The translations under genes and the position numbers were made by a program. The notes below the pieces were generated by a model. That model searched no databases, was not told where the DNA came from, and saw only the letters and a program-made list of their open reading frames with translations. A stretch of 64,000 nucleotides of DNA from Variovorax ginsengisoli (GTDB lineage Bacteria > Pseudomonadota > Gammaproteobacteria > Burkholderiales > Burkholderiaceae_C). Positions 43,340 to 52,485 of this stretch are shown one piece after another (the stretch's first letter is position 1; every line of letters starts with the position of its first letter). The stretch is taken from positions 203,039 through 267,038 of the forward strand of contig NZ_JAUSRO010000009.1 of assembly GCF_030811835.1 (NCBI RefSeq), read 5' to 3'.

Positions 43340-44407
43340 ATGCTGAACACTGGCGCTGTCGACCTGACGATGACATCCGGCGCAAAGCGGGCGCTCGCGT
43401 CATGGCTGGTTGTGCACATCGACGGATTCGAGGCACCTGCCGCACTGCAGCGTTTCAATGGCGGCCAATCGAACCCGACTTACCTCGTGAGCGACGGTGC
43501 CGGCACCCGCTACGTGCTGCGCAAGCAACCTGACGGCGATCTGCTGCCCTCGGCACACGCCATCGATCGCGAGTACCGGGTCATTGCCGCACTGGCCGGC
43601 AGCGAGGTCCCGGTGGCACGCGCGCTGGGCTATTGCAGCGACGCCTCGGTCCTCGGCACGCCCTTCTACGTGATGGCCTTCGTCGAAGGCCGTGTGCTCT
43701 GGGATCCAGCGCTTCCCGGGAGCGACAGCGCCGAGCGCACGGCGATCTACGACGACATGAACCGCGTGATCGCCGCGCTGCATCGTGTGGACCCGGCGGC
43801 GGTGGGGTTGGCCGACTACGGCCGCAGCGGCAACTTCTTCGAGCGCCAGATCGCGCGCTGGGCGCGCCAGTACCAGGCGTCGGTCATCGAGCCGATTGCG
43901 GCGATGGAGCGCCTCATCGAATGGCTGCCGGCGCATGTGCCGCCGAGCGACGAAACCCGCGTGTTCCATGGCGACCTGCGCCTGGACAACCTGATCTTCC
44001 ATCCGACCGAGCCTCGCGTGCTGGCGGTGCTCGACTGGGAACTGTCGACCCTGGGCCATCCGCTGGCCGACTTCGCCTACCACGTGCTGCCCTGGCGCCT
44101 GACGGCAGCGCAGTTCCGCGGCATGGCGGGCACCGACTACGCCGCGCTCGGCATCCCCGACGAGCGCAGCTATCTCGAGCGCTATTGCCGTCGCACCGGC
44201 CGCCCGCCGGTCGATCCCGGCCATTGGGAGTTCTACCTCGCGTACAGCATGTTCCGGCTCGCCGCGATCCTGCAGGGCATCTTCAAGCGCGCGGTGGACG
44301 GTACTGCGTCCAGCGCCGAGGCCCGAGAGACCGGCGCGCGGGCCCGGCCCATTGCCGAAGCGGCCTGGCGTCAGGTTGAAGCCCACTTTCCGCGCAGCGA
44401 GCGCTAG
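43340..44407 (+). CDS. APH-family phosphotransferase, ACAD10/11 kinase-domain type
   Basis: A 355-aa aminoglycoside-phosphotransferase-fold kinase. The N-lobe has [30 protein letters not shown] sequence (lysine in LRKQP). The catalytic loop is [15 protein letters not shown] near residue 210, and the metal-binding motif is [18 protein letters not shown] near 230. This matches the kinase domain fused to mammalian ACAD10/ACAD11. It is followed 32 bases later by an ACAD11-like dehydrogenase, so the pair is the split form of the fusion. In that family the kinase phosphorylates a hydroxyacyl-CoA hydroxyl before elimination. Confidence 0.9.
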   Translation: MLNTGAVDLTMTSGAKRALASWLVVHIDGFEAPAALQRFNGGQSNPTYLVSDGAGTRYVLRKQPDGDLLPSAHAIDREYRVIAALAGSEVPVARALGYCSDASVLGTPFYVMAFVEGRVLWDPALPGSDSAERTAIYDDMNRVIAALHRVDPAAVGLADYGRSGNFFERQIARWARQYQASVIEPIAAMERLIEWLPAHVPPSDETRVFHGDLRLDNLIFHPTEPRVLAVLDWELSTLGHPLADFAYHVLPWRLTAAQFRGMAGTDYAALGIPDERSYLERYCRRTGRPPVDPGHWEFYLAYSMFRLAAILQGIFKRAVDGTASSAEARETGARARPIAEAAWRQVEAHFPRSER

Positions 44408-44439
44408 GTCTTGCCGCCATCACACCCAGAAAGGCTCAT

Positions 44440-45642
<1,203 letters not shown>

Positions 45643-45694
45643 CGCCTCGACGCAAGCCCCGGCACCAGGCCGCCGATACCAACAGGAGACAACC

Positions 45695-46546
45695 ATGCAG
45701 ATCCAGATCGATTCGAGTGAATTGCATTCCTCGCGCGCCTGCCCCGCGGCGGTAGCCGAACGCATGATGTGGCTCAACGCCGATCGCGTGCTCTATGTCG
45801 GCCTGTTGGGGGCGCCGTCGGTGCGCACCTTCGGCGCCTTCTGCATCTACGTGTCGCTGCACAGCCCGCATCGCATCTGCGTGGAGGGTGGCGAGTGGGA
45901 GGAAGCGCAGTTGTCCGTCGTGCCACCTTACGTCGGCCACCGCATCGAGACGCGGGACCGGATGATCTGCAACATCTTGATCGAGTCGGAGACCGTGCGT
46001 CTGCAAGACCTGCCCGAGCACATCCGCAGCGGGCGCGGCGCGGTGCATGACGTGCGGGCGCTGGCGACCATGCGCCTTGCGCTGGACCGGTTCAGGCGCT
46101 GCGCCACCCGCCAATACGCACGCACCGAGGATTTCGACGAGAACTTCTTCGGCAGTGCGCTGCCGGCCCGCAGCATCGACAAGCGGATGGGCGCGGTGGT
46201 CGACAAGATCAAGTGCGATCCCAACAGCCACACCTCGGCCGAGGAATGCGCGGTGGCCTGCCACCTGTCGGTCTCGCGCTTCCTGCACCTCTTCAAGGCC
46301 GAGGTGGGTTCGCCGTTTCGCAGCTTTCGCACCTGGCAGCGCGCGCGCAGCGTCCTCTACTACGTGACGCAGAACACCAACCTCACCAACATCGCGCTCG
46401 ATGTCGGCTATCCCGATGCGACGCACTTCAGTCATTCCATCCGTCAGATCTACGGCCTCACGCCCAAGTCGATCTTCGCGGGCTGCCGCCGCCTGGCGCT
46501 GTACGGCAGCGGCACGGCCGCGTCGGCCCGTTCGGGCTTCAACTGA
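45695..46546 (+). CDS. AraC-family transcriptional regulator
   Basis: A 283-aa regulator starting at 45695 behind an AGGAGA ribosome site. A non-conserved cupin-like or variable N-terminal half (to ~165) is followed by the two HTH units near residues 180 (EECAVACHLSVSRFLHLF) and 229 (LTNIALDVGYPDATHFSHSI), then YGLTPKS. It is encoded between the ACAD11-type gene and a dienoyl-CoA-reductase-like SDR on the same strand, so it may belong to the same transcript or control the SDR. A degenerate copy of the CGCAAG-N20-TA element lies just upstream (45651-45678). Confidence 0.87.
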   Translation: MQIQIDSSELHSSRACPAAVAERMMWLNADRVLYVGLLGAPSVRTFGAFCIYVSLHSPHRICVEGGEWEEAQLSVVPPYVGHRIETRDRMICNILIESETVRLQDLPEHIRSGRGAVHDVRALATMRLALDRFRRCATRQYARTEDFDENFFGSALPARSIDKRMGAVVDKIKCDPNSHTSAEECAVACHLSVSRFLHLFKAEVGSPFRSFRTWQRARSVLYYVTQNTNLTNIALDVGYPDATHFSHSIRQIYGLTPKSIFAGCRRLALYGSGTAASARSGFN

Positions 46547-46581
46547 CGTCACTCAGCTTCTTCTCTTCATCCATCCAGCAC

Positions 46582-47388
46582 ATGCAACTCGGCATCGATT
46601 TCACGGACCGTCATGTCGTCGTCTTCGGCGGCACCACCGGCATCAACTTCGGCATTGCGGACGCCTTCGCGCGACAGGGCGCGTGCGTGACGGTGGCGAG
46701 CCGCAAGCGCGAGAACGTGGACGCGGCGGTGAACGCGCTGAGCCAGCATGGCGCCCAGGTGCATGGTGTGGTGGCGGACGTACGCGACTTCGAGGCCGTG
46801 GGCGTGGCGTTTGCCGAATCGGTGGCGAAGTTCGGCGCCATCGACGTGCTGATTTCGGGTGCGGCGGGCAACTTCCTCTGCGAAGCCAAGGACATGTCGT
46901 CCAATGGTTTCAAGGTGGTGGTGGACATCGACCTGGTCGGCACCTTCCATGTCCTGCGTCAGGCGCATGAACACCTGCGCAAGCCGGGTGCGGCAGTGAT
47001 CAACATCACCGCGCCGCAGTCTTTCGTGCCGATGCGCTTCCAGGCGCATGCAAGCGCGGCCAAGGCGGGCGTCGACCAGTTCACGCGCGTGCTGGCGCTG
47101 GAATGGGGCGAGGAGGGCATTCGTCTGAACTCGATCGCCCCGGGTCCCATCGATGGCACCGAAGGCTTTCGCAAGCTCATGGCGCCGACCGCCGAAGACC
47201 GGGAGTTCGCCCGCAGGCAAGTGCCATTGCAGCGCTTCGGCACACTCGACGACATTGCGAACCTGGCACTTTTCCTCGCATCGCCGTACGCGTCTTACAT
47301 CTCCGGTGCCGTGGTCCCTTGCGACGGCGGAGGCGCATTGGAGAGCGTGAAGCCGGCGCTGGAGGCGGCGGGAAAGTTGCTTGCATAG
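46582..47388 (+). CDS. SDR-family reductase, peroxisomal 2,4-dienoyl-CoA reductase (DECR2)-like
   Basis: A 268-aa short-chain dehydrogenase. The cofactor motif is VVVFGGTTGINFGIADAF (residues ~12-29). The catalytic Tyr of YxxxK is replaced by Ala157 while Lys161 is kept (HASAAKAGVDQF), the pattern of DECR-type dienoyl-CoA reductases. The downstream IRLNSIAPGPIDGTEGFRKL also resembles DECR2. Such enzymes reduce 2,4-dienoyl-CoA with NADPH during oxidation of unsaturated acids. This fits with the ACAD11-type pair upstream, whose products could include dienoyl-CoAs (inference). Confidence 0.85.
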   Translation: MQLGIDFTDRHVVVFGGTTGINFGIADAFARQGACVTVASRKRENVDAAVNALSQHGAQVHGVVADVRDFEAVGVAFAESVAKFGAIDVLISGAAGNFLCEAKDMSSNGFKVVVDIDLVGTFHVLRQAHEHLRKPGAAVINITAPQSFVPMRFQAHASAAKAGVDQFTRVLALEWGEEGIRLNSIAPGPIDGTEGFRKLMAPTAEDREFARRQVPLQRFGTLDDIANLALFLASPYASYISGAVVPCDGGGALESVKPALEAAGKLLA

Positions 47389-47474
47389 CGTGCAGTGGGC
47401 CTTTTGATCGCGACAACCCGGTCGCGCCGATGGCCGCACGAAACGGCCATCAGCCCCGGGTAAGCTCGCGGCCT

Positions 47475-48401
47475 ATGAAGCGCAACCGCACCCCTCTATC
47501 TGTCGATGCCAACCCATCGTTGGCGCCGCCTGCCTCTGCCGAGGCCCCGGGCATTCAGGTGTTCGCCGTGCTCGCACGCATCCAGACCATGTGGTCTTCA
47601 TTGGGTCCCGTCGGGCAGCGCATCGCCGACTTCATTCTCAAGAATCCCCGCGAAGTGGTCCACATGTCCGTCAGCGAGGTGGCGGAGCGCACGGCTTCCA
47701 GCGAGGGCAGCGTCGTGGGCCTGTGCAAGAACCTGGGCGCCACGGGCTTTCAACAGATCAAGATCGCATTGGCGCAGGAACTGGTGCGCCCTGTGCAGTT
47801 CATCCACGAGGACCTCGACCCGCAGGACAAGGCCACGGCGGTGATTCGCAAGATCTTCCAGAGCAACGTGCAGACGCTGCATGACACCGAGGCCACGCTC
47901 GACGCCAAGGCGATGGAGCGCGCGGTCAAGTTGTTCCGCCAGGCAGAGCGCATCGAGATCTACGGCATCGGTAGCTCGGCCACCATTGCCGAGGACGCGC
48001 ACTACCGCATGCTGCGCATTGGCCTGAACGTGAAGCTGGCGGTCGATTCGCATGTGCAGGCCATCAGCGCTTCGTTGACCGATGCGAAAACGGCGGTGCT
48101 CACCATTTCGCACTCGGGAAGTTCGCACGAGACGGTGACGGCCACGCGGCTGGCCAAGGAAGCGGGCGCATCCACCGTGTGCATCACCAACTTCGGCAAG
48201 TCACCGCTGCAGGCCTACGCCGACGTGCTGCTCTTCACCATGGCGCGCGAAACGCACTTCCGCACCGAAGCGATGACGAGCCGTCTTGCCCAGCTGGCGA
48301 TCATCGACGTGCTGATCGCCTGCCTGGCGCTGTCGGACTACGACACCTCGGTGCGCACGCTGCGCCAGACCTTCGACGTGCTGTCGCTCAAGCGGTACTG
48401 A
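47475..48401 (+). CDS. RpiR/MurR-family transcriptional regulator (HTH + SIS)
   Basis: A 308-aa regulator. The N-terminal HTH_6 domain is at ~30-105 (VSEVAERTASSEGSVVGLCK), and the SIS sugar-phosphate-binding domain at ~150-285 includes RIEIYGIGSSATIAEDAHYR and VLTISHSGSSHETVTATR. The start is the ATG at 47475. Its last 64 bases overlap the convergent HAD gene. SIS regulators sense phosphorylated ligands, which suits a neighbourhood of phosphatase, phosphonate-type importer and phospholipase C genes. The palindrome at 49214 is a candidate operator. Confidence 0.9.
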   Translation: MKRNRTPLSVDANPSLAPPASAEAPGIQVFAVLARIQTMWSSLGPVGQRIADFILKNPREVVHMSVSEVAERTASSEGSVVGLCKNLGATGFQQIKIALAQELVRPVQFIHEDLDPQDKATAVIRKIFQSNVQTLHDTEATLDAKAMERAVKLFRQAERIEIYGIGSSATIAEDAHYRMLRIGLNVKLAVDSHVQAISASLTDAKTAVLTISHSGSSHETVTATRLAKEAGASTVCITNFGKSPLQAYADVLLFTMARETHFRTEAMTSRLAQLAIIDVLIACLALSDYDTSVRTLRQTFDVLSLKRY

Positions 48402-49201
48402 GACAAGGCGTCTGGCGCCTCCGCTGAGCCCGCTGGGGCGGCGAACAGCCCGGCCACCGACGGGGCGACTGCGCCGGGCGCCGTGCCGACAAGCACGCAG
48501 GCCATGCCCAGCCGCTGTGCGCCTTCGGCGTCGGTCAGCGGGTTGTCGCCGACCACGACGGTGTCCTCGGCGCGCGCATTCAGGCGGTGCAGGCCCTCCT
48601 CGAACAGCAGTGGCGCGGGCTTGCCCGTGATGCGAAGCGGTTGCACGCCACTGGCCGCGACCAAGGCCGCAAGCAGCGCGCCGGTCTCGGGCACCACGCG
48701 GCCATGCGTACCGGGGTGCGTCAGGTCCGCATTGCTGGCCACCAACCGCGCACCGCGTCGCAGTTCGTTGGCCGCGAGCGCCAACCGGGCGTGGTCGAAA
48801 CGCATGTCGAGTGCCAGCAGCACGAAATCGGCGTCGGATCGAACGAGCTGGCAACCCAGCGTACGTGCATAGCGTTGCAGCGCGGGACTGGCGACCATCA
48901 TCACGCGCGCGCCGGGGCACTCAAGCACCAGTTGGCGCACGGCCTGCTCGCCGGCCAGCACGATGCGCTCGACAGGCACGCGCAGGCCCAGGCGGCGCAG
49001 CCGTTGCGCCAGGCCCGATGCGGTGTGCGTGGAGTTGTTCGAGACGATGGCGTAGCGGCCATCGAAATGCGCCAGCAATTCGACCGCGCCGGCGATGGCT
49101 TCCTGCTGGCGCACCAGCGTGCCATCGAGGTCAACCAGCAGGTGCTGCGCACGTGCCAGGCGGGCATCGCTGATGGCCAATGTCATGTAGTTCTTGCTCA
49201 T
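48338..49201 (-). CDS. HAD-superfamily phosphatase (NagD/HAD-IIA type)
   Basis: About 287 aa from the ATG at 49201 (MSKNYMTLAISDARL). HAD motif I is LLVDLDGTLV with nucleophile Asp24 and Asp26. Motif II is AIVSNNSTHT (typical of HAD-IIA), motif III is the lysine in RITGKPAPLLFEEG, and motif IV is VVVGDNPLTDAEGA. The C2A-type cap between motifs II and III is NagD-like. Relatives dephosphorylate small phosphate esters such as glycerol phosphate or sugar phosphates. It diverges from phnD across a palindromic site, and its 3' end overlaps the RpiR gene. Confidence 0.88.
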   Translation of the reverse strand: MSKNYMTLAISDARLARAQHLLVDLDGTLVRQQEAIAGAVELLAHFDGRYAIVSNNSTHTASGLAQRLRRLGLRVPVERIVLAGEQAVRQLVLECPGARVMMVASPALQRYARTLGCQLVRSDADFVLLALDMRFDHARLALAANELRRGARLVASNADLTHPGTHGRVVPETGALLAALVAASGVQPLRITGKPAPLLFEEGLHRLNARAEDTVVVGDNPLTDAEGAQRLGMACVLVGTAPGAVAPSVAGLFAAPAGSAEAPDALSQYRLSDSTSKVWRSVRTEVS

Positions 49202-49213
49202 GGCGTCGGATTG

Positions 49214-49232
49214 TATTGAGTGATGCTCAATA
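49214..49232. promoter_or_regulatory. 19-bp palindromic operator between HAD gene and phnD
   Basis: TATTGAG-TGATG-CTCAATA is a perfect 7-bp inverted repeat in an AT-rich stretch of the 148-base divergent gap. It is 13 bases from the HAD start codon and 118 bases upstream of phnD. A partial related half-site (TGAGTGAGC) follows at 49246-49254. The placement suits a regulator controlling both directions; the RpiR protein next door is the obvious candidate (inference). Confidence 0.6.
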
Positions 49233-49349
49233 AAAATCATGTTTATGAGTGAGCAAATTTCATTTGCGTGTCATCTTTGGTTTCTAAAGTTGGCATCGCT
49301 CCCCGCACTTTTCCCCCTGCTCATCGTTGTGAACGAAGGAACCGATCTC

Positions 49350-50288
49350 ATGAAGAACAAGCTCCTGGCCGTTGCTGCCACCGTCGTCACGCTGACCGCG
49401 ACCCTGGCCTTGCCGGTGCATTCCCAGGTCGTCGCCGACGGCTCCCACGAGCATCCGCTGCGCGTGCTGCTGATCCCGGCCGACGGCGGCACGGAATCGG
49501 GCACCAAGGCCGACTACGCGCCTGTGTTCAACGCCATCACCCGCACCACCGGCCTGAACTTCGACCTGAAGGTGGGCCAGTCGTATGGGGCAGTCGTCGA
49601 AGGCATGTGCAACCAGCTCGCCGACATCGCGTTCTTTGGCCCGGTGGCCTATGTGCAGGCGCACAAGCGCGGCTGTGCGCAGCTGCTGGCAGTGGGCGTG
49701 GAGAAAGGTGCCTCGGTGTACTACGCCGGCATGTTCACCAAGGCCAATGCGCCGATCGCGAATATCAATGACGTGAAGGGCAAGCGCGTGGCTTTCGGCG
49801 ACGTCAACTCGGCATCGAGCTTCACCTTCCAGGTCGCGATGCTGCTGGACGCGGGCATCGACCCCGCCCGCGACCTCTCGGCCGTGCGCATGACCGGCAG
49901 CCATGCGAGCAGCCTGGCCGCGCTGGTGCAGGACCAGGTCGACGTGGCCTCGCTGTCGTTCGACTCGTATGAAAAGGCGGTCAAGCAGGGCGCCGTCGAT
50001 CCGAAGACCGTGAAGGTGATTGCCAGGAGCATGCCCATTCCGTACCCGCCGCTCGCGCTCAACTCGAAGATGCCCGAACCGTTGAAGGCCAGGCTCAAAC
50101 AGGCCTTCCAGACGGTGAACAAGGCGCCCGGTGTCACGCCCGACATGATCCGCGGCTACGGCGGCGGCAAGATCGACGGCTACGACACCCAGTTCTCCGA
50201 AGACGAGTTCAACGTCGCCGCCGAGAAGCTGGGCCTGCTCACCGATGAGCTCAAAGGCCGCATCCTGGTCAAGGCCGCAGAGCGCTGA
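49350..50288 (+). CDS. phnD: PhnD-like phosphonate/phosphate-ester ABC substrate-binding protein
   Basis: A 312-aa periplasmic receptor starting at 49350 with GAAGGA upstream. It has a Sec signal peptide (MKNKLLAVAATVVTLTATLA, cleavage after VHS near 25). The mature part has the PhnD/SsuA/TauA fold: LRVLLIPADGG, YGAVVEGMCNQLADIAFFGP near 82-101, and VKGKRVAFGDVNSASSFTF. It is followed by the cognate ATPase and permease. Family ligands include phosphonates, phosphite and phosphate esters; the preferred one is not readable. Confidence 0.92.
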   Translation: MKNKLLAVAATVVTLTATLALPVHSQVVADGSHEHPLRVLLIPADGGTESGTKADYAPVFNAITRTTGLNFDLKVGQSYGAVVEGMCNQLADIAFFGPVAYVQAHKRGCAQLLAVGVEKGASVYYAGMFTKANAPIANINDVKGKRVAFGDVNSASSFTFQVAMLLDAGIDPARDLSAVRMTGSHASSLAALVQDQVDVASLSFDSYEKAVKQGAVDPKTVKVIARSMPIPYPPLALNSKMPEPLKARLKQAFQTVNKAPGVTPDMIRGYGGGKIDGYDTQFSEDEFNVAAEKLGLLTDELKGRILVKAAER

Positions 50289-50298
50289 GCACCGTGCC

Positions 50299-51114
50299 AT
50301 GTTGAACTTTGAACGGGTTGCCATGCGCTATGCCGACGGCACGCAGGCCCTCCGCGACGTCTCGCTGGAGGTGCCTGCAGGCCAGTTCTGCGTGGTGCTG
50401 GGTTCCTCGGGCGCGGGCAAGTCGACGCTGCTGCGCATGGCCAACGGGTTGGTCCGACCCACGCAGGGTTCGGTGCAGGTCCAGGGCGTACGCATTGCGG
50501 CCGATTCGCTGGCCCGCATTCGTCCGCGCATCGGCATGATCCACCAACAGTTCAACCTGGTGCTTCGCTCGACCGTGGCTGAGAACGTGCTCGTCGGTGC
50601 GCTGCCAGCCATGCCGACGTGGCGCGCGCTGCTGGGGCTGTTCACCGACGAGGCACGCTGCAAGGCCTGCGAACTCATCGCATCGGTGGGTTTGCATGAA
50701 CAGCACCTGCTGCGCCGCGTCAGCGAGCTCTCGGGCGGCCAGCAGCAGCGCGTGGGCATCGCGCGTGCCTTCATGCTCGACCCGCCCCTGGTCCTGGCCG
50801 ACGAGCCCGTGGCCAGCCTCGACCCGCAGACCAGCCACGACGTGCTGTCCCTGCTGCGCACACAGGCGCGCGAGCGGGGCACCACCGTGCTGTGCAGCCT
50901 GCATCAGGTCGATCTGGCCTGTGAGTTTGCGGACCGCATCGTCGCGCTGCGCCACGGCGCGGTGGTGTTCGACGGAGCGCCTGATGCCTTCGATCCGCGT
51001 CTGTTCGATGCGATCTACGGGCGTGCGCCGGCTTCCGTCCGCGCAGAGGCCACTCACCTCGAGCCTGAGGTCGTGCCGCCGCTGCACATGGGTGCGCTGG
51101 AGATGGCGTCATGA
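50299..51114 (+). CDS. phnC: PhnC-like ABC transporter ATPase
   Basis: A 271-aa ATPase starting at 50299 (MLNFERVAMRYADGT). Walker A is VLGSSGAGKSTLLRMANG near residue 34, the signature is ELSGGQQQRVGIARAF near 143, and Walker B is LVLADEPVASLDPQTS near 165. The H-loop is in CSLHQVDLA. These features are typical of PhnC. It follows phnD after 10 bases and overlaps phnE (ATGA). Confidence 0.93.
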   Translation: MLNFERVAMRYADGTQALRDVSLEVPAGQFCVVLGSSGAGKSTLLRMANGLVRPTQGSVQVQGVRIAADSLARIRPRIGMIHQQFNLVLRSTVAENVLVGALPAMPTWRALLGLFTDEARCKACELIASVGLHEQHLLRRVSELSGGQQQRVGIARAFMLDPPLVLADEPVASLDPQTSHDVLSLLRTQARERGTTVLCSLHQVDLACEFADRIVALRHGAVVFDGAPDAFDPRLFDAIYGRAPASVRAEATHLEPEVVPPLHMGALEMAS

Positions 51115-52109
51115 GCCGCTCGCCCTCCGCGTGGAACCTGCCACGCCCCTATGGCGTGCGCAGTGTGGCCGTGCTGCTGATCGTGCTGGTGGCAGGCTTC
51201 TTTGCCGCTCAGCGCGTCGAGATGGGCCGCATGCTCTCGCTCACAGGCGAGGGCGTGCTCGCCGCTGTCGGCCTGCGCGATCAATCGCAGGTGTGGTCGG
51301 GGCTCGGCACCATCGCGCGGTCGCTCTTTCCGCCGCAAATCTCCGAACGCACCGAAGTGGCCCGCATCGAGGGCTTCGACCGCAACCGGCTGCCATGGTT
51401 CTCGCATCTGGAAACCGTGGAGACCCACGACCCCAAACTCAACCCGCAGACGTTGCAGCTGGAAGAAGTGATCGATCGCCGCGAGGTGTTGGTGGCGCCT
51501 TTCGGCTACCTCTGGCATGTGGCGGTGAAGATGCTCGAGACCTTCGAGATTGCCATCTGGGCCACGTTGCTGGCGATCGTGCTGAGTGCGCCGCTCGCAT
51601 GGTGCAGCGCGAAGAACTACACGCCTCATCGCGTTGCCTACGCGTTGGCACGCAGCGTGGTGGGCATGTGCCGCGCGGTGCCTGAACTGGTGAGCGCGCT
51701 GTTCCTTGTGCTGGCCTATGGTTTCGGCCCTATCGCCGGTGTGCTGGCGCTTGCACTGCACTCTGCGGGTTTCCTTGGCAAGTTCTATGCGGAAGACATC
51801 GAGACGGCCGACGACAAGCCGCAGGAGGCGTTGCGCGCCATCGGTGCCAACAAGCTCAAGGTGATGCGCTTTGCGGTGCTGCCACAGGTGATGCCGCAGT
51901 TCATTGCCTACACGCTCTATGTGCTCGACCGCAACGTACGCATGGCCACGGTGGTGGGCCTGGTGGGTGCGGGCGGCATCGGGCAGGAGCTCAAGGGCCG
52001 CTACGACATGTACAACTATGCGCATGTCGGAACGATCCTGATCGCGATCTTCCTGACCGTTCTCATGCTCGACAGGGTCGCAGCTCGCCTGCGCAGCCGC
52101 TATGCCTGA
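51111..52109 (+). CDS. phnE: PhnE-like ABC transporter permease
   Basis: A 332-aa inner-membrane permease. A first hydrophobic helix (~18-35, VRSVAVLLIVLVAGFFAAQ) is followed by a ~110-residue extracytoplasmic region, then the binding-protein-dependent permease domain from ~140 with FEIAIWATLLAIVLSAPLAW and the coupling EAA-like loop PQEALRAIGANKLKVMRFAVLP. The C-terminus GLVGAGGIGQELKGRYDMY matches PhnE. It completes the importer with PhnD and PhnC. Confidence 0.92.
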   Translation: MSRSPSAWNLPRPYGVRSVAVLLIVLVAGFFAAQRVEMGRMLSLTGEGVLAAVGLRDQSQVWSGLGTIARSLFPPQISERTEVARIEGFDRNRLPWFSHLETVETHDPKLNPQTLQLEEVIDRREVLVAPFGYLWHVAVKMLETFEIAIWATLLAIVLSAPLAWCSAKNYTPHRVAYALARSVVGMCRAVPELVSALFLVLAYGFGPIAGVLALALHSAGFLGKFYAEDIETADDKPQEALRAIGANKLKVMRFAVLPQVMPQFIAYTLYVLDRNVRMATVVGLVGAGGIGQELKGRYDMYNYAHVGTILIAIFLTVLMLDRVAARLRSRYA

Positions 52110-52117
52110 GACCTAGC

Positions 52118-52148
52118 AGCGGCTTCGCCGCTTCATTGCCGACTTTTT
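52118..52148 (+). terminator. Possible intrinsic terminator after phnE
   Basis: AGCGGC-TTC-GCCGCT (52118-52132) is a perfect 6-bp stem with a 3-base loop, 9 bases after the phnE stop. A T5 tract follows at 52144-52148. The tract is displaced by 11 bases from the stem, so termination may be partial. Confidence 0.45.
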
Positions 52149-52248
52149 CAGCGCCGGTGCGTGCCTGCCAACGGCTCGCAGGGGACCGGCTTGGCCTTCG
52201 ATTTCTCTCTCACCCGCTCTCCACGCTCACCTATCCAAAGGACGCCTC

Positions 52249-52443
52249 ATGAACACATCTTCTTCCCGGTACGGCCTTGCTGTGACGGGCCTCGTCTTGT
52301 GCCTTGGTCTTGCCGCCTGCGGCGGCGGAGGCGGCAACGGCGCCAGCCAGCCCGCAAGTTCCGGTGGAACGCCCTCCGCTGGCAACCCACCGCAGTCCGG
52401 CGGCAGCCAGCCGACCCCGCCAGCACTCAAGTGTGCGCCCTGA
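52249..52443 (+). CDS. Small predicted lipoprotein
   Basis: A 64-aa protein. A short N-region and hydrophobic core end in the lipobox LGLAAC (Cys24), followed by a run of glycines and a Pro/Gly/Ser-rich tail with no recognisable domain. It should be exported and lipid-anchored. AAAGGA lies 7 bases upstream of the ATG. It lies 42 bases before the phospholipase C gene. No family is recognised; it may be a linker-like anchor or accessory for the secreted phospholipase, but that is context only. Confidence 0.65.
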   Translation: MNTSSSRYGLAVTGLVLCLGLAACGGGGGNGASQPASSGGTPSAGNPPQSGGSQPTPPALKCAP

Positions 52444-52485
52444 GTCTCGAACGCCAACCCACTCCCTGTGTTGAAGGAAACCCCC

